A DNA stretch of 49,842 nucleotides from Bordetella parapertussis (lineage in GTDB: Bacteria; Pseudomonadota; Gammaproteobacteria; Burkholderiales; SG8-41). The translations under genes were made by a program, and so were the position numbers. The DNA is taken from assembly GCA_945906935.1 (NCBI GenBank), contig CAMDSO010000016.1:1-49842 (forward strand), read 5' to 3'. The notes beneath the pieces are model-generated. The model saw nothing but the letters and a program-made list of their open reading frames with translations. It had not been told where the DNA came from and made no database searches. This document shows, in pieces, positions 42,799-49,842 of this stretch. Within the stretch, counting starts at the first letter, position 1. Each line of letters opens with the position of its first letter.

Positions 42799-43791
42799 TC
42801 ATCGCGACAGGCCAGACTGCAGCTGGCCTGATGCCAGAAGTTTCGCCGACTGGGCAGCCTCTTCAAGCAACCAGTCGCGGAACGCACTAACCGCCGGGCG
42901 TTGCCCGGAGGTATTGTTGCTCACCGCGTAGTAGGCCGAACTCACCGGAACCTGCAGTTCAAACGGCATGACAAGGCGTCCGGCCGCCAGTTCACTGGCG
43001 GCAAGTAACGGTATGGTCGCCACCACGCCCAGCGAATCGGCGGCCGCCTCGATGGCCAGCACGGCGTGACTGAAATGCGGCCCGCGGCTGACATCAAGCG
43101 TGGCAATGCGTGCAGCTTTTAGCCATAAATCCCAGAACGACAGGCCGTCATACAGCACACCGGTGTCATCGTGAACCAGCGTATGAAACGCCAGATCTTC
43201 CGGCGTTTTAAGACCTCGCCCGCCCTTTAGCAATTGCGGGCTGCAGATCGGTGAGATCGTCGGCGCAAATAATTTATCAGCGCGGTACCCGGTGTAGCCG
43301 CCATGGCCGTAGAGAATCGCAATATCGGATTCCTGCAACCAATGCTCCAGAGTCGCCCGCTCGACATCATTGTCGTTCTCACCATGTGCAACGCGTCGTA
43401 ACCGTGCCGAGACACGGACATCGATCGCGGGGTGCGCGGAAAAGAAACGATGCAAGCGGGGCACCAACCAGCGGGTAGCGAATGACGGCGCGGCACTGAT
43501 GGTCAACTGACCGGTATCCGGCAACGGCCGCATCGCCGTTACAGCGCGCGCCAAGGTTTCAAAACCAGCCGTCAACTGCGGCAACGCAATCCGCGCGGCT
43601 GCCGTGAGTTCCATGCCACGGTTAAGTCGGCGAAACAATTGAACGCCCAAAAACTCCTCGAGCAGCTTGACCTGATGACTCACCGCCGCCGGCGTCACAC
43701 TCAACTCCCGTGCCGCCAACTTGAGGCTGAGATGGCGCGCTGCCGACTCAAAAACCTTGAGGGAGTTAAGGGGGGGTAACCGTTCCGACAT
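42799..43791 (-). CDS. LysR-family transcriptional regulator, GcvA-like
   Basis: A 330-residue regulator. The winged helix-turn-helix (residues 1-65) has FESAARHLSLKLAARELSV and TPAAVSHQVKLLEEFLGVQL, with RRLNRGMELT ending the DNA-binding part, typical of the GcvA subgroup. A PBP2-like effector domain follows (ISAAPSFATRWLVPRL, then DDTGVLYDG). It is convergent with the NYN gene and divergent from the 65-aa gene at 43965 across 173 AT-rich bases, which is the natural place for its binding sites. Its target genes are not clear. Confidence 0.93.
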   Translation of the reverse strand: MSERLPPLNSLKVFESAARHLSLKLAARELSVTPAAVSHQVKLLEEFLGVQLFRRLNRGMELTAAARIALPQLTAGFETLARAVTAMRPLPDTGQLTISAAPSFATRWLVPRLHRFFSAHPAIDVRVSARLRRVAHGENDNDVERATLEHWLQESDIAILYGHGGYTGYRADKLFAPTISPICSPQLLKGGRGLKTPEDLAFHTLVHDDTGVLYDGLSFWDLWLKAARIATLDVSRGPHFSHAVLAIEAAADSLGVVATIPLLAASELAAGRLVMPFELQVPVSSAYYAVSNNTSGQRPAVSAFRDWLLEEAAQSAKLLASGQLQSGLSR

Positions 43792-43917
43792 CTTCAGGTT
43801 ATTTTTTCTAATTTGATAGGTAATTATATATCATGTGGTGCGGTGCAACATTTTTTAAAATGTGCGGTCTATCAGAGTGTAATAGTTAAAAACAAAGTTA
43901 TTTAACAGAATTTTCAA

Positions 43918-43936
43918 TTTAGTTTAGTTTAGTTTA
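43918..43936 (+). repeat. TTTAG tandem repeat
   Basis: Three TTTAG units (43918-43932) and a partial fourth, TTTA, in the AT-rich region between the LysR gene and the 65-aa gene, ending 28 bases before its ATG. It could space promoter elements. No hairpin. Confidence 0.7.
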
Positions 43937-43964
43937 TAGCAACCGAATCACACAGGAAAACATC

Positions 43965-44162
43965 ATGAGAACCGAAATAAATACCACTTTAACTTCAGAT
44001 ATTTACGAAACAATCGAAAGCATAGGGATCAGCCGCGGGGAACGCGATGCGGCCACCGCAGCGTTGCGTGGCGGCGAGAGAATTGCCGAGGTCATCATCG
44101 GCGCGGCGCACGTACTGCGCTTGCTGGTGACCATACCCAATCTGCGGCCGCTTTCTCGCTAG
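43965..44162 (+). CDS. Unrecognised 65-residue protein
   Basis: A 65-codon gene with AGGA (43954-43957) seven bases before ATG, and GC-rich coding use against an AT-rich upstream region. The sequence is amphipathic: an acidic N-terminal half (TSDIYETIESIGISRGERDA) then an Ala/Gly/Leu-rich helix (GAAHVLRLLVTIPNLRPLSR). No motif that I can name. A clean ribosome site and a terminator directly after it argue that it is real. It is divergent from a LysR gene, which could regulate it. Confidence 0.6.
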   Translation: MRTEINTTLTSDIYETIESIGISRGERDAATAALRGGERIAEVIIGAAHVLRLLVTIPNLRPLSR

Positions 44163-44190
44163 CCACAGGCTTTCACTAAAGCGGCAAGAA

Positions 44191-44210
44191 CAGGGCCTTT
44201 TCCGGCCCTG
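44191..44210. terminator. Hairpin between the 65-aa gene and the peroxidase gene
   Basis: CAGGGCC-TTTTCC-GGCCCTG (44191-44210), a perfect seven-pair stem followed by ATTATT on the plus strand. It ends one base before the stop of the convergent gene and can serve both. Confidence 0.65.
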
Positions 44211-44211
44211 A

Positions 44212-44796
44212 TTATTGGGCGAGGAGTCGTTCGATTTCGCGGGTCATCCGCGGGCTGCCGGGATCAATGGTACTGGCAAACCCCATGACCTTGGCACCGT
44301 TGCGATCGATCAGATATTTGTGGAAGTTCCACTGCGGGACACTGCCCGTTTGTTGAGCCAGAGCTGCATAGAGAGGATGGGCACGCGGGCCGCTCACGAC
44401 CATTTTCTCGACCATGGGAAAACTGACGCCGTAATTGACCTGACAGAAGTCCGCGACTTCCTTGTTGTTACCTGGCTCCTGGCCGCCGAAATCATTTGAG
44501 GGAAAGCCCACCACCACCAGCCCGCGCGCCGCATAGCGCTTGTAGAGCGCCTCGAGTCCCTGATACTGCGGCGTATAACCGCAGGCGCTGGCCGTGTTAA
44601 CCACCAGCACGACCTTGCCACTGTAGTCGCAGAGTGACTGCGGTTTACCGGTCAGTAATGCGGGAAACCGATGATCAAGGAGCGGCGGACAATTGGCGGG
44701 GGCTGCCACCCCATCCGTAATCGCCACCACAAAAAGCAGAACCGCAGCGATGGCCGCACGCAACGCACCGGCATGTCGCGTGCCCGTCACCATCAT
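44212..44796 (-). CDS. Exported glutathione peroxidase-like protein
   Basis: A 194-residue Cys-type glutathione peroxidase. A signal peptide (about 1-32, ending GVAA) precedes the enzyme. The peroxidatic Cys is C72 in [19 protein letters not shown], the Gln is Q106 in FGGQEPGN, and the Trp is in [10 protein letters not shown]. In non-selenium family members reduction is often by thioredoxin. It would remove H2O2 or lipid peroxides in the periplasm. Its ATG overlaps the coxS-like stop (ATGA, 44793-44796), so it is translated as the last gene of the molybdenum-hydroxylase operon. Confidence 0.93.
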   Translation of the reverse strand: MMVTGTRHAGALRAAIAAVLLFVVAITDGVAAPANCPPLLDHRFPALLTGKPQSLCDYSGKVVLVVNTASACGYTPQYQGLEALYKRYAARGLVVVGFPSNDFGGQEPGNNKEVADFCQVNYGVSFPMVEKMVVSGPRAHPLYAALAQQTGSVPQWNFHKYLIDRNGAKVMGFASTIDPGSPRMTREIERLLAQ

Positions 44797-45257
44797 TTCA
44801 TGCTCTGGGCAGCCTGCTTGACCGCCTTAACGATATTGATATAGCCCGTGCAGCGGCAGATATTACCCTCAAGCCCTCGATAAATTTCTTCATCCGTCGG
44901 GTTCGGATTGTCCTTTAGAAATGCAGCCGTCGCCATGATCATACCCGGCGTGCAAAAGCCGCACTGCAACGCATGGCAATCGGTAAATGCCTGTTGCACC
45001 GGATGCAAGGTCTCGCCCTTGGCCAGGCCTTCAATGGTGACGATATCCGCGCCCTCAGCCTGCGCCGCCAGCATGGTGCAGGATTTGACAGCGCGGCCAT
45101 TGAGATGGACCGTGCAACAACCGCATTGACTGGTATCGCAACCGACATGCGTACCCGTCAATCCCAGGTGGTCGCGCAGCAGATCCACCAGCAAAGTGCG
45201 ATCTTCAACCTCACGCGCGTGCGGCGCGCCGTTAACAGTCAGTGTGATTTTGTGCAT
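44793..45257 (-). CDS. Molybdenum hydroxylase 2Fe-2S subunit (CoxS/XdhC-like)
   Basis: A 154-residue iron-sulfur subunit. The N-terminal plant-ferredoxin cluster has [16 protein letters not shown], with the fourth Cys in KSCTML. The second cluster has [11 protein letters not shown] and [11 protein letters not shown]. It passes electrons from the molybdenum site to FAD. Start ATG 45257 lies 56 bases after the CoxM-type gene. The three subunits are encoded in the order large, medium, small on the minus strand. Confidence 0.96.
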   Translation of the reverse strand: MHKITLTVNGAPHAREVEDRTLLVDLLRDHLGLTGTHVGCDTSQCGCCTVHLNGRAVKSCTMLAAQAEGADIVTIEGLAKGETLHPVQQAFTDCHALQCGFCTPGMIMATAAFLKDNPNPTDEEIYRGLEGNICRCTGYINIVKAVKQAAQSMK

Positions 45258-45313
45258 GGTCAGCTCAGCATTCAGAAGTAAGTTGGGTTCCGGTTCCGGC
45301 GGCGCGTTGCCGC

Positions 45314-46111
45314 TCAGGCCAGCAGTTTTTGTAACGCACGTTTCCCCATCACCTGCACAAGGTTGGCACGGTATTCACGGCTCGCATGAAAATCTTCATT
45401 GAGGTCGGTTGCATCGACGTGAAGCGCATCGAGCACGCCCGCCTTCAACCCCGTGGCAAGGGCAGCCTCCGCGTCATTCCAGCGGAACACCCCAGGCCCC
45501 GCACCGGTTACCGCAACACGCACGCCAGTAGCGGTGTCGGCGATAAAAACACCTGCCATGGCATAGCCGGAAGCCGGATGTGGAAATTTCTCATAAGCCG
45601 CACGTTTGGGCAGCGGAAAGACGATACGCACGACAATTTCGCCCTCTTCCAGCGCGGTGGCAAACATGCCCAGAAAAAAATCATCTGCGGCAATTTCCCG
45701 CTGATTGGTGACGACGGTTGCATTCAGGGCCAGCAACGCCGAGGGATAGTCAGCCGCCGGGTCATTATTCGCCACAGAGCCGCCGATCGTGCCACAGTTA
45801 CGCACCTGCGGGTCACCGATCTGATGCGCCAGATAAGCCAGTGCCGGGATGGCCTTTTTGACGACTGCCGATGAGGCCACATCGTAGTGACGGGTTGCAG
45901 CGCCGATGACCAGCGTATCGCCTTTGACTTCGATACCCGCGAGCTCGGCCAACGCGCCGATATCGACCAGGTGCGAGGGTTGCGCCAAGCCCTGTTTGAG
46001 GGTGGGCAACAAGGTCATGCCACCGGACATCAGCTTCGCCTCTGGATTTGCCTTCAACAACGCGGCCGCATCAGCCAGCGATTTTGCTTTCACATAATTA
46101 AACTGAAACAT
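45314..46111 (-). CDS. Molybdenum hydroxylase FAD-binding subunit (CoxM-like)
   Basis: A 265-residue FAD subunit. Start ATG 46111 ([12 protein letters not shown]) is two bases after the stop of the large-subunit gene; an open frame runs 18 codons further into it. FAD motifs are [13 protein letters not shown] and [16 protein letters not shown], and a CODH-type C-terminal domain follows. It accepts electrons from the 2Fe-2S subunit and reduces a quinone, NAD or O2, which would make H2O2. Confidence 0.95.
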   Translation of the reverse strand: MFQFNYVKAKSLADAAALLKANPEAKLMSGGMTLLPTLKQGLAQPSHLVDIGALAELAGIEVKGDTLVIGAATRHYDVASSAVVKKAIPALAYLAHQIGDPQVRNCGTIGGSVANNDPAADYPSALLALNATVVTNQREIAADDFFLGMFATALEEGEIVVRIVFPLPKRAAYEKFPHPASGYAMAGVFIADTATGVRVAVTGAGPGVFRWNDAEAALATGLKAGVLDALHVDATDLNEDFHASREYRANLVQVMGKRALQKLLA

Positions 46112-46113
46112 GA

Positions 46114-48435
46114 TTATTTCGCCTTTGCTTGCTGCGCCTGTCGCGCTTGTTGAATCGTCTGCCACAAACGACTTGCGGTTAACGGCATGTCGAGATGCTG
46201 GATCCCGAGCGGCCGCACCGCGTCAAGTGCCGCAGTCACCAACGAGGGCAGAGAAGCCGTGCATCCCGACTCGCCGACACCCTTGGCACCCAGCACATTT
46301 ACCTTGCTCACCAGCGTGTGTTCATTCATGTTGATGTCGGGCAGCCAGCCGGCGCGCGGCATCGTGTAATCACTGAAGCTGCCGCTCAGCAACTGGCCGC
46401 TCGTTGCGTCATACATCGTCTGCTCGCCAAACACCTGGCCCGCACCCATCGCGATCCCGCCGTGAATCTGCCCTTCGACAATCGCATGATTGATGACCGT
46501 GCCGCAATCGTCGCAGGCCGTATAGGACGCAATCGTCGAAACTCCGGTCTCCGGATCGATCTCAACTTCGGCGATATGACAACCGTTCGGAAAGGTCGCG
46601 GCAATCGAGGCCTCCGCCATCAGATTCAGCGGATGCGCACCGCCTCCCACATGTTTTTTCGCCAGTTCAAGCAGACCGATCGATTTCGCGCCATCGCGTG
46701 AACGGTAACTGCCGTTGGCATATTCCACCTGCGAAGGCTCGAGCTCCAGCACCTCGGCCGCGAGCGGTCGCGCCTGCTCAATCAACTTCTGCGCGGCAAG
46801 CTTGCAGACGCTGCCCGCCCCGACCAGGGAGCGTGATCCGCCAGTGTGATTGCCGACAAGATTTTTGCCATGCACGCTTTCGCGCAAGGTCACCGATTCG
46901 GCAGCGATCCCCAGAGTATCGGCAACAATCTGCGCAAAGGTGGTCTCATGCCCCTGCCCCTGCGACAACGCCATCGTGAACACTTCGAGCCGGCCGTCCG
47001 CATCGAACTCGATTGCAATCTGATCCTTCGGCTGAAAACCGGCGGCCGTACCTTCAATCACCGTCGACAGACCGATGCCGCGCAACTTACCGCGCTTGGC
47101 CGCAGCCTCGCGACGCTGCGCAAAACCGTCCCAGTCCGCCGCCTGCAGAGCCTTGGCCAGACAACTATTGAAATCGGAAGCCTCATAGGTGCCCAGGGTC
47201 GGTGTCTTGTAAGGGAACGCATCGAGCGGAATGAAATTCCGCCGCCGCAATTCGGCACGATCAATCTTCAGGTCATGCGCGGCCTGATCGACCAGACGCT
47301 CGATCACGTAAGCAATGTCCGGTCGCCCCGCGCCACGGTATGCAGCAATCGGCGCCGTATTGGTCAGTGCAACGCGGAAATTCGCATACAGCGCCGGAAT
47401 TTTATAAACACCGGTAGTGCAAATCGCAGGATTACGCACATGGCTGGCCGGCCCTGTAGTCGTCAGATAAGCGCCCATGTCACACACAACATCATAACGC
47501 GCCGCGAGAAATTTGCCATCACGATCCATCGCCAGCTCACCGCCCATGACCAGACCGCGGCCATGACTATCTGAGAGAAAACACTCGGAGCGGGTCGCCA
47601 CCCATTTGACGGGGCGGCCGAGTTTCTTCGACGCAATCATCATTGCGCCATGTTCCGGATAAACCGCACTGCGCTGACCGAAACTGCCACCGACATCGTG
47701 CAAATGCAGACGCAGATTTTCTTCGGGCACGCCAGTCAGCGCCGAGATCTGCCAGCGCAACATGCCGATGCCCTGGGAATTGGTATAGATGTCGTAACAG
47801 CCACTCGTCGCCTCAAAGCCGATCACCGCGGCACGCGGCTCCATTGGGCTGGGCACCACGCGGGGCGACAGCACCCGTAGGCGCGTGACGTGGGCGGCCT
47901 CTTTAAATGCTTGCGCCACCGCGGCGGCGTCACCGGTATCCCATTCCAGCGTGAGGTTGCCAGGGACGTTGGCATGCAACTGCGGTGCATCGGCCTTCAA
48001 GGCATCTTCCGCATCGACAACCACCGGCAGATCACGGTATTCAACACCGATAGAACCGAGCGCATCACGCGCCAGAGCCGCGGTCTCGGCCACCACCATG
48101 GCGACGGTTTCACCGACAAAACGCACACGACCGTGGGCCAATACCGGCCGCTCGGGCTTGAGGATGCCCGCGCCAGCGCGGTTAGTGAAGTTCATCAGGT
48201 TGGGAAAATGCAGATAGCCGGCGGCCATTGCATCAGCCCCGGTCAGCACCGCCACTACGCCCGGACACTTCAGCGCCTCTGCCGTGTCGATGGAAACGAT
48301 ATCGGCATGCGCGTGGTCGCTACGCAAAAAAGCCGCGTGTAACTGCCCCGGCAGATTGGCATCAGCCGAATAACGGCCGCGCCCTGTAATCAAACGAAGA
48401 TCTTCGCGGCGGTTGCCCGCATGCTTTTCACTCAT
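46114..48435 (-). CDS. Molybdenum hydroxylase large subunit (CoxL form II-like)
   Basis: About 773 residues from ATG 48435 (MSEKHAGNRREDLR), which I favour over the open frame to 48498. It binds the molybdopterin cytosine dinucleotide cofactor. The segment AYRGAGRPDIAYVIERLVD marks it as form II: true aerobic CO dehydrogenases have CSFR here with the Cu-Mo Cys. The active-site Glu is in GAKGVGESGCTA near the C-terminus. It hydroxylates an unknown, perhaps aromatic or N-heterocyclic, substrate using water. No cofactor maturation genes are beside it. Confidence 0.94.
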   Translation of the reverse strand: MSEKHAGNRREDLRLITGRGRYSADANLPGQLHAAFLRSDHAHADIVSIDTAEALKCPGVVAVLTGADAMAAGYLHFPNLMNFTNRAGAGILKPERPVLAHGRVRFVGETVAMVVAETAALARDALGSIGVEYRDLPVVVDAEDALKADAPQLHANVPGNLTLEWDTGDAAAVAQAFKEAAHVTRLRVLSPRVVPSPMEPRAAVIGFEATSGCYDIYTNSQGIGMLRWQISALTGVPEENLRLHLHDVGGSFGQRSAVYPEHGAMMIASKKLGRPVKWVATRSECFLSDSHGRGLVMGGELAMDRDGKFLAARYDVVCDMGAYLTTTGPASHVRNPAICTTGVYKIPALYANFRVALTNTAPIAAYRGAGRPDIAYVIERLVDQAAHDLKIDRAELRRRNFIPLDAFPYKTPTLGTYEASDFNSCLAKALQAADWDGFAQRREAAAKRGKLRGIGLSTVIEGTAAGFQPKDQIAIEFDADGRLEVFTMALSQGQGHETTFAQIVADTLGIAAESVTLRESVHGKNLVGNHTGGSRSLVGAGSVCKLAAQKLIEQARPLAAEVLELEPSQVEYANGSYRSRDGAKSIGLLELAKKHVGGGAHPLNLMAEASIAATFPNGCHIAEVEIDPETGVSTIASYTACDDCGTVINHAIVEGQIHGGIAMGAGQVFGEQTMYDATSGQLLSGSFSDYTMPRAGWLPDINMNEHTLVSKVNVLGAKGVGESGCTASLPSLVTAALDAVRPLGIQHLDMPLTASRLWQTIQQARQAQQAKAK

Positions 48436-48546
48436 AGGATGGACTACCGTCTTTACGTTAGATGCGACCCGCACGCAAGCGGCGCGGATCAACGTCAACT
48501 ATATTCGTTTTGACCGGTTTTGTCGAAACAGATCCCGCACCACTCA

Positions 48547-49629
48547 TCAGGTTTCCAGCGGCAGCCGGATCGCCTTGCCGGTGGTCGCAGCGCGCTCGAT
48601 GGCAATGGTGGTTTCAAGCGTAACCCGTGCCTCCTGTGGCGTCGCATGCACCGTCGGCGCACCGGTGACGAGATGATCCAGCCAGGCACGCGTTTCGTTC
48701 GCCAGCGGCCCCCAGAAATCACCACAAGCCCAGTCGCCCGCCGTGTTACTGCCAAGAAAAGCCATGTTCACGCCGTGATCCGGCACATAGGCATGCGGAA
48801 TGCCCTTCTCGGAATAGATCAGATGATCGAGATGATCGTCATCGATGATCATGGTGCCCTCGGAGCCCAGCAGTTCGACACGATCCGACTGGCCTAGCGT
48901 CGGATATTTTGCCGGCAGCGCATAACTCACCCCCAGATTGATCACCGCCCCGTCGGCCAGCGTGACGATGCCCCAGGTCACATCGTGCGCATCATAACCA
49001 GCCTCCTTGAAGATGCCGTGCTGGCCGCGTGCGATCACTTCAACCGGCGGATTACCCTCGTTAAACCAGCACATCAGATCAACATAGTAGGTCAGCACAT
49101 CGACCACCGGTGTTGCATGCGCCGAACGCTTGAGGATAGAGAAGGCCTGCGCACGCGAGTTATAAACCCGTGCCGTACCGCCGACCACACGACCCAGCCG
49201 CCCCTGCACCATTTGTTCCTTGGCGCGCAAGAAACACTCTTTGAATCGCCGGCTGTAACCGATGCGCAAGTCCCCGCCAGTCTGGCGCAGCGTTTCGAGA
49301 ATATCGTCGGCGTCGGCCAGCGTCAGCGCGATGGGTTTCTCCACCATCACCGCCTTGCCCAGCTCAAGCGCGTGCTTGACCGGCGCCGCGTGTAAATCCT
49401 CGGGCGTCGACACAAACACCGCTGTCACTTCCGGCCGCTCGATCGCCTCGAAATTATTGCCCGTATGAAAATCAGCGCCGGCGGTTTTCGCCAGTGCCGC
49501 TGCCCGCGCCGGATCGAGGTCGGCGATCGCGAGAAATTTCACCGCTGGATGTTTGGCCGCCAGCCGTGCGCGCAACGTACCGATTCTGCCTGCGCCGATG
49601 ACGGCGACTCCGAGCTCTTTGCGTTCCAT
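48547..49629 (-). CDS. Gfo/Idh/MocA-family oxidoreductase (inositol-2-dehydrogenase-like)
   Basis: A 360-residue dehydrogenase. The nucleotide motif AVIGAGRIG (9-17) and LAIADLDP at the end of strand two bind NAD(P). VEKPIALT holds the catalytic Lys (EKP, 97-99), and a C-terminal alpha/beta domain includes HDVTWGIVTLADG. Relatives act on sugars, inositol and other polyols. It is upstream of the molybdenum hydroxylase operon on the same strand with a 111-base gap. An 8-bp tandem repeat lies 28 bases before the start. Confidence 0.92.
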   Translation of the reverse strand: MERKELGVAVIGAGRIGTLRARLAAKHPAVKFLAIADLDPARAAALAKTAGADFHTGNNFEAIERPEVTAVFVSTPEDLHAAPVKHALELGKAVMVEKPIALTLADADDILETLRQTGGDLRIGYSRRFKECFLRAKEQMVQGRLGRVVGGTARVYNSRAQAFSILKRSAHATPVVDVLTYYVDLMCWFNEGNPPVEVIARGQHGIFKEAGYDAHDVTWGIVTLADGAVINLGVSYALPAKYPTLGQSDRVELLGSEGTMIIDDDHLDHLIYSEKGIPHAYVPDHGVNMAFLGSNTAGDWACGDFWGPLANETRAWLDHLVTGAPTVHATPQEARVTLETTIAIERAATTGKAIRLPLET

Positions 49630-49656
49630 CTTTGACTCCCGTTCGCTGGATTGATA

Positions 49657-49704
49657 TGTGCCGATGTGCCGATGTGCCGATGTGCCGATGTGGCGATGTG
49701 GCGA
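49657..49704. repeat. 8-bp tandem repeat, six units, ahead of the Gfo/Idh gene
   Basis: TGTGCCGA four times exactly (49657-49688), then TGTGGCGA twice (49689-49704). It lies in the leader or promoter of the dehydrogenase gene, which starts at 49629 on the minus strand. Confidence 0.92.
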
Positions 49705-49768
49705 AGCGGCCGATTATATCTGCTGGCGGGATGTCACTGGCGGCCGTCACGCCGCGCGGTCGCGGCTT

Positions 49769-49842
49769 TTATTCAGCGCGGATACGGGCCTCACGCACCA
49801 CAGCAGCATACCGCTGCAATTCCGCTTTCACAAAAATATCGA
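49769..49842 (-). CDS. C-terminus of a fourth Bug/TctC-family protein, cut by window edge
   Basis: The minus-strand frame entering from the right edge reads DIFVKAELQRYAAVV then REARIRAE and stops at 49769. This is the characteristic C-terminal helix of Bug receptors; compare VVKTSLIKAE and VREANIKAE at the ends of two others here. 23 residues are visible. It is followed on the same strand by the Gfo/Idh gene, and so again sits next to catabolic enzymes. Confidence 0.75.
   Translation of the reverse strand, partial: DIFVKAELQRYAAVVREARIRAE

Noticed and set aside
43918-43936. Telomere-like repeat
   Set aside because: Only three TTTAG units in a promoter region of a bacterial chromosome; simple AT-rich repeat.
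46114-48435. Aerobic carbon monoxide dehydrogenase
   Set aside because: The active-site loop is AYRGAGR, not the Cys-containing CSFR form required for the Cu-Mo centre.
49657-49704. CRISPR-like array
   Set aside because: The 8-bp units are directly adjacent, with no spacers, and no cas genes are present.

Overview
The window reads as the chromosome of a GC-rich betaproteobacterium, probably a Burkholderiales-like lineage. The main reasons are the gene order exbB-exbD-lpxK-ycaR-kdsB-adk, the run tsaE-amiC-mutL-miaA with queG divergent, and four separate Bug/TctC-type periplasmic solute-binding proteins with no TctA/TctB membrane partners beside them. I see no tRNA, rRNA, insertion sequence, prophage or CRISPR array. 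All identifications come from reading motifs; no database search was run.

Layout. 1-3276: 3' part of glcF, an orphan DNA methyltransferase and a Bug receptor. 3374-4118 (minus strand): a hotdog thioesterase behind a small gene broken by two apparent one-base homopolymer insertions. 4229-11372: an acyl-CoA catabolic cluster with MaoC hydratase, PaaG-like crotonase, alpha/beta hydrolase, Bug receptor, AMP-forming acyl-CoA ligase, and a DUF35 protein coupled to a thiolase-like enzyme that lacks the usual nucleophilic Cys. 11610-14945: a small membrane protein, a membrane-bound class III adenylate cyclase fused to a degenerate HD-GYP domain, and a Tat-type MsrB. 14942-21634: queG, tsaE, amiC, a DUF3047 lipoprotein, mutL and miaA.

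21957-34231: pntAB; xseA; a 510-base AT-rich intergenic region with an inverted pair of perfect DnaA boxes; exbBD; lpxK; a 59-codon ycaR; kdsB; adk; and a pair encoding PPi-dependent phosphofructokinase and a K+-independent H+-pyrophosphatase. Acyl-CoA ligases release AMP and PPi, so adk, pfp and hppA side by side suggest a cell that reuses PPi (inference).

34357-43791: gamma-carbonic anhydrase, a small catabolic group (HIBADH-family dehydrogenase, amidohydrolase, Bug receptor, bicupin), a queuosine-precursor transporter, MFS and EamA transporters, a NYN-LOTUS RNase-like protein and a LysR regulator. 43965-49842: a 65-aa unknown protein, a CoxLMS-type molybdenum hydroxylase operon ending in an exported glutathione peroxidase, a Gfo/Idh/MocA dehydrogenase with an 8-bp tandem repeat ahead of its start, and the C-terminus of a fourth Bug receptor.

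The features most worth following up are the cyclase/dead-HD-GYP fusion, the Cys-less thiolase-DUF35 pair with its duplicated C-terminal codons, the DnaA-box region, the twice-frameshifted small gene, and the peroxidase inside the molybdenum hydroxylase operon.
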